Part shown: positions 1 to 9,993 of the stretch, piece by piece | Numbering within the stretch: position 1 is the first letter of the stretch | How the letters are laid out: every line of letters begins with the position of its first letter | NCBI GenBank assembly: GCA_035485275.1 | Contig: DATHOE010000019.1 | Span: 82,662 to 146,661, forward strand | Direction of reading: 5' to 3' | Length of the DNA: 64,000 bases | DNA from: DAIDJD01 sp035485275 | GTDB taxonomy: Bacteria > Oederibacteriota > JAJYGY01 > DAIDJD01 | Program-made: the position numbers and the translations under genes | Notes under the pieces: model-generated | What the model was told of the DNA's origin: nothing | What the model saw: the letters and a program-made list of their open reading frames with translations, nothing else | Databases searched by the model: none

Positions 1-1
1 C

Positions 2-907
2 GAGGAGCAGGTGGCCATCCTGCTGGAGAAGGGCCCCTCGCGGGTCAGCCCCTTCCTCATCCCCATGCTGATCGTCAACATGGCCTCGGGCCAGGTGGCC
101 ATACGCTGGGGCTTCCAGGGCCCCAACAGCGCCGTGGCCACGGCCTGCGCCACGGGCAACCACGCCCTGGGCGACGCGGCCGAGATCATCCGGCGCGGAG
201 CCGCGGACCTCATGGTCGCCGGCGGCACCGAAGGCGCCATCACCCCCTTAGGGCTCGCCGGCTTCTGCTCGGCCCGGGCCCTGAGCACCCGCAACAACGA
301 GCCCACCCGCGCCAGCCGCCCCTTTGACAAGGAGCGCGACGGCTTCGTCATGGGCGAAGGCTGCGGCCTGCTGATTTTGGAGGAGCTGGAGCACGCCAAG
401 GCCCGCGGCGCCCGCATCTACGCCGAGGTCCTGGGATACGGCATGTCCGAGGACGCCAACCACATCACCGCCCCGCCCGAGGACGGCAACGGCGCCATGC
501 GCGCCATGCAGGCCGCGCTCAAGGACGCGGAGGTCCCGGCGGACTCCATCGACTACGTCAACGCCCACGGCACCAGCACCCCGGCCGGGGACAAGGCCGA
601 GACACTGGCCATGAAGCGCGTCTTCGGCGCCCACGCCACGGACAGGAAGCTGTGGATCAGCTCCACCAAGAGCATGACCGGGCACCTGCTGGGCGCGGCC
701 GGCGGCATCGAGGCCGTGGCCTGCGTGAAGATGATGCAGAGCGGCAAGGTGCACCCCACCGTGAACCTGGAGAACCCCGACCCGGACTGCGACCTGGACT
801 ACGTCGCCAACGCCACCCGGGAGCGGAAACTCAAGCGCGTCATGAGCAACGGCTTCGGCTTCGGCGGCGTCAACGCCAGCCTGGTCTTTGGGTCCTTCGA
901 GGGCTGA
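2..907 (+). CDS. fabF: 3-oxoacyl-[acyl-carrier-protein] synthase II (5' end missing)
   Basis: Condensing enzyme of type II fatty-acid elongation: it joins malonyl-ACP to an acyl-ACP in the cytosol. The reading frame is open from base 2, so the N-terminal part lies outside the window. The thiolase-fold triad is visible: the nucleophile Cys in TACATG (codon 146-148), a His in NAHGTST and a second His in MTGHLLGAAGG, followed by the family C-terminal GFGFGGVNASL. About 300 residues remain of a usual 410-415. The stop is 7 nt before the rnc start, so the two are probably co-transcribed. FabF rather than FabB is favoured by the NAHGTST context and gene neighbourhood, but the distinction is not certain. 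Confidence 0.95.
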   Translation, partial: EEQVAILLEKGPSRVSPFLIPMLIVNMASGQVAIRWGFQGPNSAVATACATGNHALGDAAEIIRRGAADLMVAGGTEGAITPLGLAGFCSARALSTRNNEPTRASRPFDKERDGFVMGEGCGLLILEELEHAKARGARIYAEVLGYGMSEDANHITAPPEDGNGAMRAMQAALKDAEVPADSIDYVNAHGTSTPAGDKAETLAMKRVFGAHATDRKLWISSTKSMTGHLLGAAGGIEAVACVKMMQSGKVHPTVNLENPDPDCDLDYVANATRERKLKRVMSNGFGFGGVNASLVFGSFEG

Positions 908-914
908 GAGGGAG

Positions 915-1619
915 ATGGCGGCCAAAATCCGTTCGGCCATGGAACTGTGCTCGGCGCTGGGTTTCGTCCCCAGGAACGCCGCGGTCTACGAACAGGCCCT
1001 GGTCCACCGCAGCCTCCTGAACGAAACCGGCCAGACCCTCGACAGCAACGAACGCCTGGAGTTCCTGGGCGACTCGGTGCTCGGCCTGGTGGTGGCCCGC
1101 TTCCTCTTCGAGAATTTCCCGGACCTGAGCGAAGGCCAGCTGGCCCGCAGGAAGAGCCAGCTCGTCAGCACCTCCATGCTGGCGGAATGGGCGCGGGGCA
1201 TAGACCTCGGATCCTGCCTGCGCCTGGGCAAGGGCGAACAGCTCAGCGGCGGAAGCGCCAAGGAGACCCTGCTGGCCGACGGCTTCGAGGCCTGGCTGGG
1301 CGCCATCTACGTGGACCACGGCTTCAAGGCCGCGGAAAGCTTTGTCCTGGGCTTCCTCAAGGACCAGGCCGCGGCCAGCGCGGCCGGCCGCCTGGCGGAC
1401 AGCAAGAGCCGCCTCCAGGAATTCACCCAGAAGCTCTACAAGCGGCCGCCCCTCTACCGGGTCAGCGGAACCTCGGGCCCGGACCACGAAAAGGTCTTCG
1501 AGGTGGAGGTCGTGATCGAGGGCAAGGTTCTGGCCCGAGGCAAAGGGAAGAACAAGAAAGAGGCCGAGCAGCAGGGGGCCGACGCGGCCCTGGCGATTAT
1601 CGAAAGCAAACGCCCTTGA
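915..1619 (+). CDS. rnc: Ribonuclease III
   Basis: Endonuclease that cuts double-stranded RNA in rRNA precursors and some mRNAs. The 234-residue protein has the signature ERLEFLGDSVL at residues 46-56, supplying catalytic acidic residues, a second acidic patch in ADGFEAWLGAIYVD, and a C-terminal double-stranded-RNA-binding domain from about residue 160 (SRLQEF...KKEAEQQGADAAL). ATG 915 was chosen over an in-frame TTG at 888: it starts after fabF ends, has a purine-rich GAGAGGGAG just upstream, and gives a normal N-terminus. In Bacillus rnc is followed by smc and ftsY; here the nuo operon lies between them. Confidence 0.97.
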   Translation: MAAKIRSAMELCSALGFVPRNAAVYEQALVHRSLLNETGQTLDSNERLEFLGDSVLGLVVARFLFENFPDLSEGQLARRKSQLVSTSMLAEWARGIDLGSCLRLGKGEQLSGGSAKETLLADGFEAWLGAIYVDHGFKAAESFVLGFLKDQAAASAAGRLADSKSRLQEFTQKLYKRPPLYRVSGTSGPDHEKVFEVEVVIEGKVLARGKGKNKKEAEQQGADAALAIIESKRP

Positions 1620-1643
1620 TTTTGATGGGCTTTGTGGTATTAT
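1616..1643 (+). promoter_or_regulatory. Candidate sigma-70 promoter of the nuo operon
   Basis: TTGATT (1616-1621) and TATTAT (1638-1643) are separated by 16 bases. The -35 box overlaps the rnc stop codon, and the segment is more AT-rich than the genes around it. It lies about 60 bases upstream of nuoB, the first gene of a long co-directional block. Spacing and -10 match are good, but no expression evidence is available. Confidence 0.5.
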
Positions 1644-1703
1644 TCCGCTTCCCGACTTTGAGAAATATTTCACAAAGTGCGGTTTTCCACCGGAGACGAG
1701 TCC

Positions 1704-2177
1704 ATGGCGGGTGATCCACTCCAAGAAGTAGTGCTTACCACCAAGTTGGACAAGGTCCTTGGCTGGGCCCGTAAATACTCCCTTTTTCAATACCCTTTCG
1801 TGACGGCCTGCTGCGGCATGGAGTTCATGTCGACCTCGGCCAGCCACTACGACACCGACCGCTTCGGCGCCGCTTTCCCGCGTTTCTCCCCGCGCCAGGC
1901 CGACCTCCTGATGGTGGTGGGCACCATCACCCACAAGCAGGCCCCCATCCTGAAGCGCGTCTACGACCAGATGTGCGAGCCCAAGTGGGTGGTCGCTTTC
2001 GGCGTGTGCGCCACCTCGGGCGGCTTCTACCAGAATTACGGCTCGGTGCCCGGCATCGACTGCTTCCTGCCCGTGGACATGTACATCCCCGGCTGCCCGC
2101 CCCGCCCCGAGACCGTGATCGACGCCTTGTTGAAGCTGCAGGAGCGCATCCAGAACCAGCGCCACGCGGTGTTGTGA
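1704..2177 (+). CDS. nuoB: NADH-quinone oxidoreductase subunit B
   Basis: Peripheral-arm subunit of complex I that carries cluster N2, the last iron-sulfur centre before quinone. The 157-residue protein has all four ligands: the adjacent Cys36-Cys37 in TACCGMEF, Cys102 in GVCATSGG and Cys131 in PGCPPRPE. ATG 1704 is preferred to an upstream GTG (1677) because it gives the usual N-terminal length and has GGAGA upstream. It is the first gene of the operon, whereas nuoA leads in most bacteria. Its stop overlaps the nuoC start by one base (TGATG). Confidence 0.97.
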   Translation: MAGDPLQEVVLTTKLDKVLGWARKYSLFQYPFVTACCGMEFMSTSASHYDTDRFGAAFPRFSPRQADLLMVVGTITHKQAPILKRVYDQMCEPKWVVAFGVCATSGGFYQNYGSVPGIDCFLPVDMYIPGCPPRPETVIDALLKLQERIQNQRHAVL

Positions 2178-2749
2178 TGCCCAAGAACAGCGCCTCCCCC
2201 CTTTATGACGTGCTCAAGCCCGTCTTCGGCGACAAGATCGAGGCCCGCCAGGAGCTCAAGGGCCGGGAAGCCCTGCGGGTCAGCCCCGCGGCGCTCCTCG
2301 AGGTCGTCCGCCACCTGAAGAACAGCCTGGGTTTCGACTTCCTCATGGACCTGTCCGGGGCGGATTACAGCGGCTATCCGGGCCACCAGGGCGACCCCCT
2401 CTGCGTCAGCTACCAGCTTTTCGGCGCCACGACCCGCGCGCGGGCCTGGCTGAAGGTCTACCTGCCCCTGGAAGGGGCCATGGTGGACAGCCTGAGCCAC
2501 GAATTCGCCTGCGCCAACTGGTATGAGCGCGAATGCTGGGACATGTTCGGGGTGCATTTCAAGGGCCATCCGAACCTGAAGCGCCTGCTTCTGTACGAAG
2601 AATTCGTGGGGCACCCCCTGCGCAAGGACTACCCCATCATGCGCATGCAGCCCCTGATACCGATGAGGAACGCGGTCGACTACGAGTCCGTCGCCGTGGC
2701 CCGCCGCAAGGAGGCTGAAGAGGCCTCCGCGCCCAAGGCGGGGAACTAG
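2177..2749 (+). CDS. nuoC: NADH-quinone oxidoreductase subunit C
   Basis: 30-kDa-type peripheral subunit that packs against NuoD near the quinone site. The 190-residue protein contains the family signature region (ANWYERECWDMFGVHFKGHP, then RKDYP) near residues 113-155. ATG 2177 overlaps the nuoB stop by one base; a GTG at 2174 would add one residue. It is a separate gene, not the NuoCD fusion of enterics. The C-terminal tail after the PLIPMRN segment is Glu/Ala-rich and poorly conserved in type. Coupled translation with nuoB is likely. Confidence 0.95.
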   Translation: MPKNSASPLYDVLKPVFGDKIEARQELKGREALRVSPAALLEVVRHLKNSLGFDFLMDLSGADYSGYPGHQGDPLCVSYQLFGATTRARAWLKVYLPLEGAMVDSLSHEFACANWYERECWDMFGVHFKGHPNLKRLLLYEEFVGHPLRKDYPIMRMQPLIPMRNAVDYESVAVARRKEAEEASAPKAGN

Positions 2750-2751
2750 CC

Positions 2752-3980
<1,229 letters not shown>

Positions 3981-3984
<4 letters not shown>

Positions 3985-4475
3985 GCCTGATCACGCCCGA
4001 ATTGAAGGCGCGTTTCGACGCGGTGGTGGCCCGCTATCCCAAGGGCCAGGAGCAGAGCGCGGTCATCCCGCTGCTGCACGCCATGCAGGAGCTCGGCGGG
4101 GGGCACCTGACCCAGGAGCACCAGCAGGCCGTGGCGGACTTCCTGAACCTGCCCATGTCCAAGGTGCACGAAGTCACCACCTTCTACACCATGTTCAGCC
4201 TCAAGCCCCGCGGCCGCCAGCACCTGAGCGTGTGCCGCACGCTGCCCTGCGCCCTGTGCGGGTCCGAGGACGTGACCAAGGCCCTGAGCGCCCGCCTCGG
4301 CGTCGGCCCGGGCGAGGTCACCGCGGACGGGGAATTCAGCTACGAAGAGGTGGAGTGCCTGGCGCAGTGCCACCTGGGCCCGGTCCTGCAGGTGGGGGAC
4401 ACGGTCTACGGCGACCTGACCCCGGACAGCACGCGCTCCCTCATCGACACCCTGTCCAAGAAGGGAAGGCCCTAA
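3981..4475 (+). CDS. nuoE: NADH-quinone oxidoreductase subunit E
   Basis: 24-kDa thioredoxin-fold subunit that holds the [2Fe-2S] cluster N1a next to the NADH site. The 164-residue protein shows the expected ligand pattern: Cys85 and Cys90 (CRTLPC), then Cys126 and Cys130 (CLAQC). The N-terminal helical part carries HEVTTFYTMF. The ATG start overlaps the nuoD stop by four bases and no other start competes. With NuoF and NuoG it forms the NADH-oxidising module, so this complex should use NADH rather than another donor. Confidence 0.96.
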
Positions 4476-4479
4476 AGCC

Positions 4480-5781
4480 ATGGAAGCCTGCCCCCTCTAC
4501 CTCACCAAGAATTTCAAGAACCCGGCGGCCCTGACCTTCGACGGTTACGTGGCCTCGGGCGGCTATGTCGCCTTGAAGAAGGCGCTGTCCATGCAGCCCC
4601 AGGAGATCATCGACCTGGTCAAGGCCGGCAACCTGCGCGGACGCGGCGGGGCCGGTTTCCCTGCCGGAGTGAAGTGGGGCTTCCTGGGCAAGACCGAGGG
4701 GCCCAAGTACCTCTGCGTCAACGCCGACGAGGGCGAGCCGGGCACGGTCAAGGACGGCCCCCTGATGGAGTTCGACCCCCATCAGATGATCGAGGGCATC
4801 GCCATCGCCTGCTTCGCGCTGGGCATCAAGTGGTGCTACATCTACATCCGCGGGGAATTCTACAAGGCCCACCGCATCGTGCAGAAGGCCGTGGACGAGG
4901 CCTACGCCAAGGGCGTGCTCGGCCCCAAGGTGATGGGCTCGGGCTTCCAGCTCGACGTGGCCCTGCACCCCGGCGGCGGCGCCTACATCTGCGGCGAGGA
5001 GACCGGCCTGCTCTCGAGCCTGGAGGGCAAGAAGGGCTTCCCCAAGCTGAAGCCGCCTTTCCCGGCCCTGAAGGGCCTCTACGGCGCCCCCACCATCGTC
5101 AACAACGTCGAGACCCTGGCCTGCGTGCCCCACATCATCAACCTGGGCGCGGAGGCCTGGAACGCGCTGGGCACGGAGAAGAACGGCGGGACCAAGATGT
5201 ACAACGTCTGCGGCCACGTCATGAAGCCCGGCTACTACGAGACGCGCCACAGCATCACCCTGCGCGAGCTCATCTACGACGTCTGCGGCGGCATGAAGCC
5301 CGGCCGCACCCTCAAGGGCGTGGTCCCGGGCGGCTCCTCCAGCCCCATCCTGCTGCCCTCCGAGATCGACGTGCGGATGGACTTCGACAGCCTGGGCAAG
5401 GCCGGCACCATGCTGGGCTCCGCCGCCGTCATCGTCATGGACGACCGCACCAGCATCGTGCGGGCCCTGGACAACCTGCTGCACTTCTACAGCCACGAGT
5501 CCTGCGGGCAGTGCACGCCCTGCCGCGAGGGCACGCACTGGCTCTACCTGATCAGCCAGCGCATCGTCAACGGCGAGGGCAAGGCCGGCGACGTGGACCG
5601 CATGCTGGACATCTGCAACAACATGGTCGGCAACACCATCTGCGTGCTGGCCGACGCGGCGGCCCTGCCGACCCAGAGCTACATCAAGAAGTACCGGGCC
5701 GAATTCGACGCCTATGTCCTCGACGGCGGGCGCGTCGGCCTGCTCGGAAACCGCGAAGAGAAGGCGGCCGCCCATGCCTAA
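4480..5781 (+). CDS. nuoF: NADH-quinone oxidoreductase subunit F
   Basis: 51-kDa flavoprotein subunit that binds NADH and FMN and passes electrons to cluster N3. In 433 residues it shows the glycine-rich RGRGGAGFPAG and NADEGEPGT nucleotide/flavin motifs, and the [4Fe-4S] ligands Cys342, Cys345 and Cys348 (SCGQCTPCREG) with Cys388. The ATG lies 4 nt after nuoE, and the 3' end overlaps nuoG by eight bases. Length and motif order are normal for the family. Confidence 0.97.
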   Translation: MEACPLYLTKNFKNPAALTFDGYVASGGYVALKKALSMQPQEIIDLVKAGNLRGRGGAGFPAGVKWGFLGKTEGPKYLCVNADEGEPGTVKDGPLMEFDPHQMIEGIAIACFALGIKWCYIYIRGEFYKAHRIVQKAVDEAYAKGVLGPKVMGSGFQLDVALHPGGGAYICGEETGLLSSLEGKKGFPKLKPPFPALKGLYGAPTIVNNVETLACVPHIINLGAEAWNALGTEKNGGTKMYNVCGHVMKPGYYETRHSITLRELIYDVCGGMKPGRTLKGVVPGGSSSPILLPSEIDVRMDFDSLGKAGTMLGSAAVIVMDDRTSIVRALDNLLHFYSHESCGQCTPCREGTHWLYLISQRIVNGEGKAGDVDRMLDICNNMVGNTICVLADAAALPTQSYIKKYRAEFDAYVLDGGRVGLLGNREEKAAAHA

Positions 5782-7369
5782 GCTGACGATCGACGGCAAG
5801 GAAATCGAGGTCCCCGCGGGGACCAACCTGATCGAGGCCGCCAAGACCATGGGCGCCGAGATCCCGCACTTCTGCTACCACCCGGGCCTGAGCGTCGCCG
5901 GCAACTGCCGCATGTGCCTGGTGGAGATCGAGAAGGCCCCCAAGCTGCAGATCGCCTGCAACACGCCGGTGGCGGAGGGCATGGTCGTCATCACCACCAG
6001 CGAGAAGGTCAAGAAGGCGCGGGCCGGGGTGATGGAGTTCCTCCTGCTCAACCACCCCATCGACTGCCCCATCTGCGACTGCGCGGGCGAGTGCTACCTG
6101 CAGGACTACTACATGGACCACGACCTCAAGGCCTCGCGCCTCGAGGAAGGGAAGACCAAAAAGCAGAAGGCCCAGCCCATCGGCGAGCACGTGATGCTCG
6201 ACAAGGAGCGCTGCGTGCTGTGCTCCCGCTGCGTGCGCTTCACCGACGAGGTCAGCAAGACCTTCGAGCTGGGCATCTTCGGGCGCGGCAGCACCGAGGA
6301 GATCGGGCTGGCGCCGGGCAAGGTCCTGGACAACGCCTACAGCGGCTGCGTGGTGGACCTGTGCCCCGTGGGCGCCCTGACCGACCGCGACTTCCGCTTC
6401 AAGAGCCGGCCCTGGTTCCTCAAGGAGACTGAGACCGTCTGCACGGGCTGCTCCATGGGCTGCAACGTGGTGCTGGACACGAACACCAACCCCTACAACA
6501 AGGTGGGCGAGGCCCGCGCCTACCGGCTCTTCCCGCGCGAGAACAAGGCCGTCAACGGCTACTGGATGTGCGACGAGGGCCGCTACAGCCACAAGGCCAT
6601 CGACCAGGGCCGCGCGCAGTCCGCGGCCCTCGAGGGCCGCACGGTCCCCCTGGAGAGCGCCCTGCACCGCCTGGCCGGGATCGCCGCCCCCCTGGTCAAG
6701 GCCGCGCCCGCCCGCGCCGCCTTCCTGCTCTCCCCCCAGCTGACCAACGAGGCCCTCTTCGCCTTCAAGCGCCTGGCCGCCTCCCTGGGCGTGGCCCAGG
6801 TGGAAGTCGGCGACGACCTCAAAGCCGTGGGCAAGGCTGACGGATACCTCATCCAGGCCGACAAGAACCCCAACAGCCGCGGCGCGCAGGACCTGGGCCT
6901 CGCGCCGCGCGCCGGCGTGCTGGGCGGCTCGGCCCTGCTGGCCTCGGCCGAAGCCGGGAATTTCGACGTCCTGGTGGTGGTGGGCCATGTCCTGCAGCCG
7001 CAGCGCCTGAAGGCCCTGGGAGCCAAGGTGAAGGCCCTGGTGGGCCTGCAGAGCCACGCGCACGAGGGCTCCGAAGCCTACGGCGTTCTGCTGCCCATGG
7101 CCGTGGCCGCCGAGCAGGACGGCAGCTTCACCAACCACCAGGGGCGCGTGCAGCGCAACCGCAAGGCCCTGGAGCCCCTGGGCGAGAGCCAGCCCGGCTA
7201 CGCGCTGGCCCAGGCCCTGGGCCATGCCCTGGGCTCGCCCCAGGCGAAGGACACGCCTGCGGACCTGTTCCTCGGCTGGGCCAAGTCCCTGCCCCAGTCC
7301 GCCCATCTGACCCTGGAAACGCTGGGAACCCAAGGCGCGGCCTCCGCCGCGTCCGCGGTCCCGGCCTGA
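5774..7369 (+). CDS. nuoG: NADH-quinone oxidoreductase subunit G (short form)
   Basis: Iron-sulfur subunit linking NuoF to NuoI. The N-terminal [2Fe-2S] ferredoxin domain has Cys34, Cys45, Cys48 and Cys62. Next come the ICDCAGECYLQD segment and a CVLCSRC...CVVDLCPVGAL cluster region. A further set, Cys223, Cys226, Cys230 and Cys266, resembles the N7 site, but the last gap is 35 residues. The protein ends at 531 residues, so the molybdopterin-like C-terminal domain of typical 700-900 residue NuoG is strongly reduced; about 260 Ala/Leu-rich residues follow the last cluster. ATG 5774 overlaps nuoF; an upstream GTG-type extension was rejected because it encodes nuoF in another frame. Confidence 0.95.
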   Translation: MPKLTIDGKEIEVPAGTNLIEAAKTMGAEIPHFCYHPGLSVAGNCRMCLVEIEKAPKLQIACNTPVAEGMVVITTSEKVKKARAGVMEFLLLNHPIDCPICDCAGECYLQDYYMDHDLKASRLEEGKTKKQKAQPIGEHVMLDKERCVLCSRCVRFTDEVSKTFELGIFGRGSTEEIGLAPGKVLDNAYSGCVVDLCPVGALTDRDFRFKSRPWFLKETETVCTGCSMGCNVVLDTNTNPYNKVGEARAYRLFPRENKAVNGYWMCDEGRYSHKAIDQGRAQSAALEGRTVPLESALHRLAGIAAPLVKAAPARAAFLLSPQLTNEALFAFKRLAASLGVAQVEVGDDLKAVGKADGYLIQADKNPNSRGAQDLGLAPRAGVLGGSALLASAEAGNFDVLVVVGHVLQPQRLKALGAKVKALVGLQSHAHEGSEAYGVLLPMAVAAEQDGSFTNHQGRVQRNRKALEPLGESQPGYALAQALGHALGSPQAKDTPADLFLGWAKSLPQSAHLTLETLGTQGAASAASAVPA

Positions 7370-7380
7370 GCAGAAGAGAC

Positions 7381-8556
7381 ATGCCCGACCTGGATTCCTC
7401 CCTGGCCTTTTTGACGGCCCATCCATTCCTGATACAGCTGGCCGCGGCCCTGGTCAAAACCATCTTCATGATGACGGTGGTCATGCTCATCGGCGGCCTG
7501 ATCCTGAGCTGGGTCGAGCGCAAGCAGTCCGCCATCATGCAGGACCGCATCGGCGCCAACCGCGCCTCGATCCTGGGCGTGCGGGCCATGGGCCTGATCC
7601 ACAACCTGGCCGACGCGGCCAAGGGCGTGCTGAAGGAGGATTTCATCCCCCCCCAGGCCAACCCCTTCCTCCACACCCTGGCGCCCTTCCTGGCCGTCTG
7701 CACCGCGGTGGTGGCCTTCTCGGTCCTGCCCTTCGGCGGCGACGTCAGCATCCTGGGACAGCACATCCCCCTGACCATCGCGCCCCTGCCCGTGGGCATC
7801 CTGTTCGTCTGGGCCATGATGGGCATGGGCGTCTACGGCGTCATCCTGGCCGGCTACGTCAGCAACAACAAGTACTCCATGCTGGGCTGCCTGCGCGCCA
7901 GCGCCCAGGTCATCAGCTACGAGGTGGCCACCGGCCTGACCATCCTGGGCGCGCTGGTCTTCTACCACAGCGTCGACCTGCGTGACATGGTGCAATGGCA
8001 GATGGTCCACAGCCTCAACCAGGTGCCGGGCTTAAGCTGGATGCCGGCCTGGGTCCCGGCCTGGGGTGTCTTCCTCCAGCCGGTGGGCTTCATCCTCTTC
8101 TTCACGGCCACCATCGTGGAGATGAAGCGCATACCCTTCGACCTTCCCGAGGGCGAGAGCGAGATCATCGGCTACAGCATCGAGTACTCGGGCATGAAGT
8201 TCATGATCTTCATGATGAGCGAGTTCGTGGAGAGCCTGCTCTTCGCCTGGGTCGTGGTCCTGATCTTCTTCGGCGGCTGGCACGTGCCCGGCCTGAGCCT
8301 GCCCGACCAGATGGGCATGCCCGCCACCCTTGGCATCCTGGGCGTCCACTCCCTGCCCTATGCCGCCGGCGTGGCCCTGGAGACGGCGGCCATGGCCCTC
8401 AAGATCATCTTTTTCCTGTGGCTCCAGATGCTGGTGCGCTGGTCCCTGCCCCGCTTCCGCTATGACCAGATCATGCACCTCGGCTGGAAGATCATGCTGC
8501 CCCTGGCCCTCGTGAACCTGGTCGTCACGGCGGGCCTGTGCGTGCTTCTAAAGTAG
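7381..8556 (+). CDS. nuoH: NADH-quinone oxidoreductase subunit H
   Basis: Membrane subunit that joins the peripheral arm to the proton-pumping arm and contributes to the quinone channel. The 391-residue protein has about eight hydrophobic segments and the family landmarks WVERKQSAIMQDRIGANRA near the N-terminus and KRIPFDLPEGESEIIGY in the middle, a loop rich in acidic residues. The ATG is 11 bases after nuoG. It is somewhat longer than typical because of an insertion around residues 200-230 (SWMPAWVPAWG). Its role at the inner membrane is firm. Confidence 0.97.
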   Translation: MPDLDSSLAFLTAHPFLIQLAAALVKTIFMMTVVMLIGGLILSWVERKQSAIMQDRIGANRASILGVRAMGLIHNLADAAKGVLKEDFIPPQANPFLHTLAPFLAVCTAVVAFSVLPFGGDVSILGQHIPLTIAPLPVGILFVWAMMGMGVYGVILAGYVSNNKYSMLGCLRASAQVISYEVATGLTILGALVFYHSVDLRDMVQWQMVHSLNQVPGLSWMPAWVPAWGVFLQPVGFILFFTATIVEMKRIPFDLPEGESEIIGYSIEYSGMKFMIFMMSEFVESLLFAWVVVLIFFGGWHVPGLSLPDQMGMPATLGILGVHSLPYAAGVALETAAMALKIIFFLWLQMLVRWSLPRFRYDQIMHLGWKIMLPLALVNLVVTAGLCVLLK

Positions 8557-8564
8557 GGGGAGCG

Positions 8565-9110
8565 ATGGCCAAAGCCAAGATGACCTTCGTCGAGAGGCTC
8601 TACCTGCCCGAGATCGCCAAGGGGCTGGCCCTGACCTCGCGCCATTTCTTCCGCAACATGTGGTTCCACACCCTGGCCTCCCTGAAGCTGGGGCGCCGCA
8701 GCAAGGCCATGGTGACGATCTCCTACCCCGAGGTCCGCCGCCCCTATCCCCTGGTCGCCCGCTCGCGCCACCGCCTGACCAAGCGCGAGGACGGCAGCCC
8801 GAAGTGCGTGGCCTGCATGATGTGCGCCACGGCCTGCCCGGCCGACTGCATCTTCATCGAGGCCGAGGAGCACCCGGATCCGGCCATCGAGAAGCGCCCC
8901 AAGCACTTCGACATCGACATGAGCAAGTGCGTCTACTGCGGCTTCTGCGTGGAGGCCTGCCCCGAGGACGCCATCCGCATGGACACCGGCGAGTTCGAGC
9001 TGGCCTACTTCGACCGCAAGGGCCTCATCTACGACAAGGACTTCCTGCTGAACGACGACCCCTACGCGGTGCCGCCCTTCGCCGAACCCCTGCGTTCCGT
9101 GAGGCCCTGA
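8565..9110 (+). CDS. nuoI: NADH-quinone oxidoreductase subunit I
   Basis: 23-kDa ferredoxin-like subunit holding clusters N6a and N6b. Two complete [4Fe-4S] motifs are present: Cys81, 84, 87, 91 (CVACMMCATACP) and Cys122, 125, 128, 132 (CVYCGFCVEACP). Start ATG 8565 follows GTAGGGGGAGCG, a good ribosome-binding site, and gives a 181-residue protein; an upstream ATG-like extension would run into nuoH. The next gene is nuoA, not nuoJ as in most nuo operons. Confidence 0.97.
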   Translation: MAKAKMTFVERLYLPEIAKGLALTSRHFFRNMWFHTLASLKLGRRSKAMVTISYPEVRRPYPLVARSRHRLTKREDGSPKCVACMMCATACPADCIFIEAEEHPDPAIEKRPKHFDIDMSKCVYCGFCVEACPEDAIRMDTGEFELAYFDRKGLIYDKDFLLNDDPYAVPPFAEPLRSVRP

Positions 9111-9114
9111 CGCC

Positions 9115-9471
9115 GTGGAAACCGTGATGGGACTCCTCATCTTCACGGCGGCCGTGGTCGCCAACTTCGCCGGCATGATCGGCGCCTCGGCCGTGCTGGG
9201 GCCGAAACGGCGCAACGCCGTCAAGGACGAGCCCTTCGAGTGCGGCTCCCTGCCTGTGGGGCCGAACCGCACGCGCTTCCACATCCGCTTCTATCTCACG
9301 GCCATCCTCTTCCTGATCTTCGACATCGAGGTCGTCTTCCTGTACCCCTTCATCACCATCTTCCGCAACGAGCTGGGCCTCTACGGCCTCGAGGTGATGG
9401 GGATATTCCTTTTGGTGCTCATTTTCGGGCTGGCCTATGAGTGGCGGCGGGGGGGCATGGAATGGGACTGA
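9115..9471 (+). CDS. nuoA: NADH-quinone oxidoreductase subunit A (displaced position)
   Basis: Small three-helix membrane subunit next to NuoH. The 118-residue protein has the conserved DEPFECG loop and FDIEVVFLYPF helix. The start is GTG 9115, four bases after nuoI; ATG 9127 is an alternative that removes four residues. It normally heads the operon, but here it lies between nuoI and nuoJ, so all membrane-arm genes H-I-A-J-K-L-M-N follow the peripheral-arm genes. The 3' end overlaps nuoJ by ten bases. Confidence 0.95.
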   Translation: METVMGLLIFTAAVVANFAGMIGASAVLGPKRRNAVKDEPFECGSLPVGPNRTRFHIRFYLTAILFLIFDIEVVFLYPFITIFRNELGLYGLEVMGIFLLVLIFGLAYEWRRGGMEWD

Positions 9472-9992
9472 ACGACATCCTCTTCGCCATCTTCTCCTTC
9501 GGCGCCCTTTCCAGCGCCATCGCCGTGGTCCTGACGCGCAACACCGTCCACGCCGCCCTGCACTTCGTGGGCCATCTGCTCTGCCTGGCGGTGCTGTATT
9601 GCCTGCTCAACGCGCCCCTGCTGGGCGTCCTGCAGGTCATGGTCTACGCCGGCGCGGTCATGGTGCTCTTCGTCTTCGCGGTCATGATCCTCGACATGGG
9701 CGAGCAGGAGCACGCCCCCCTGTTCAACAGCGCCGGACAGGCCTTGGGGGCCGGCATCCTGGGCGCCCTGCTCTTAGGCCTGCTGGCCTGGGGCCTGGGG
9801 CGCGGCGGCCTGGACCAGGCCCTGGCTCCGGCCGGAGCCGCGTCGCTCCCGGGCGTGGAGACCGACAACATCGCCCAAGTGGCGCGGTCCCTGTTCCGCG
9901 AGGGGGCCCTGACCTTTGAAGCCGTCGGCATCCTGCTGTTGACGGCCGTGGTGGCCGTCATGGTGATGGCCAAACGCAAGCTGGAGAGCTGA
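9462..9992 (+). CDS. nuoJ: NADH-quinone oxidoreductase subunit J
   Basis: Hydrophobic membrane-arm subunit between NuoA/K and NuoH. The 176 residues contain five predicted transmembrane segments and the NTVHAALHF and VMVYAGAVMVLFVFAVMILD stretches typical of ND6/NuoJ. ATG 9462, inside the end of nuoA, gives MGLNDILFA; an earlier in-frame start at 9441 would add glycines with no family match. nuoK follows after one base. Confidence 0.95.
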   Translation: MGLNDILFAIFSFGALSSAIAVVLTRNTVHAALHFVGHLLCLAVLYCLLNAPLLGVLQVMVYAGAVMVLFVFAVMILDMGEQEHAPLFNSAGQALGAGILGALLLGLLAWGLGRGGLDQALAPAGAASLPGVETDNIAQVARSLFREGALTFEAVGILLLTAVVAVMVMAKRKLES

Positions 9993-9993
9993 C

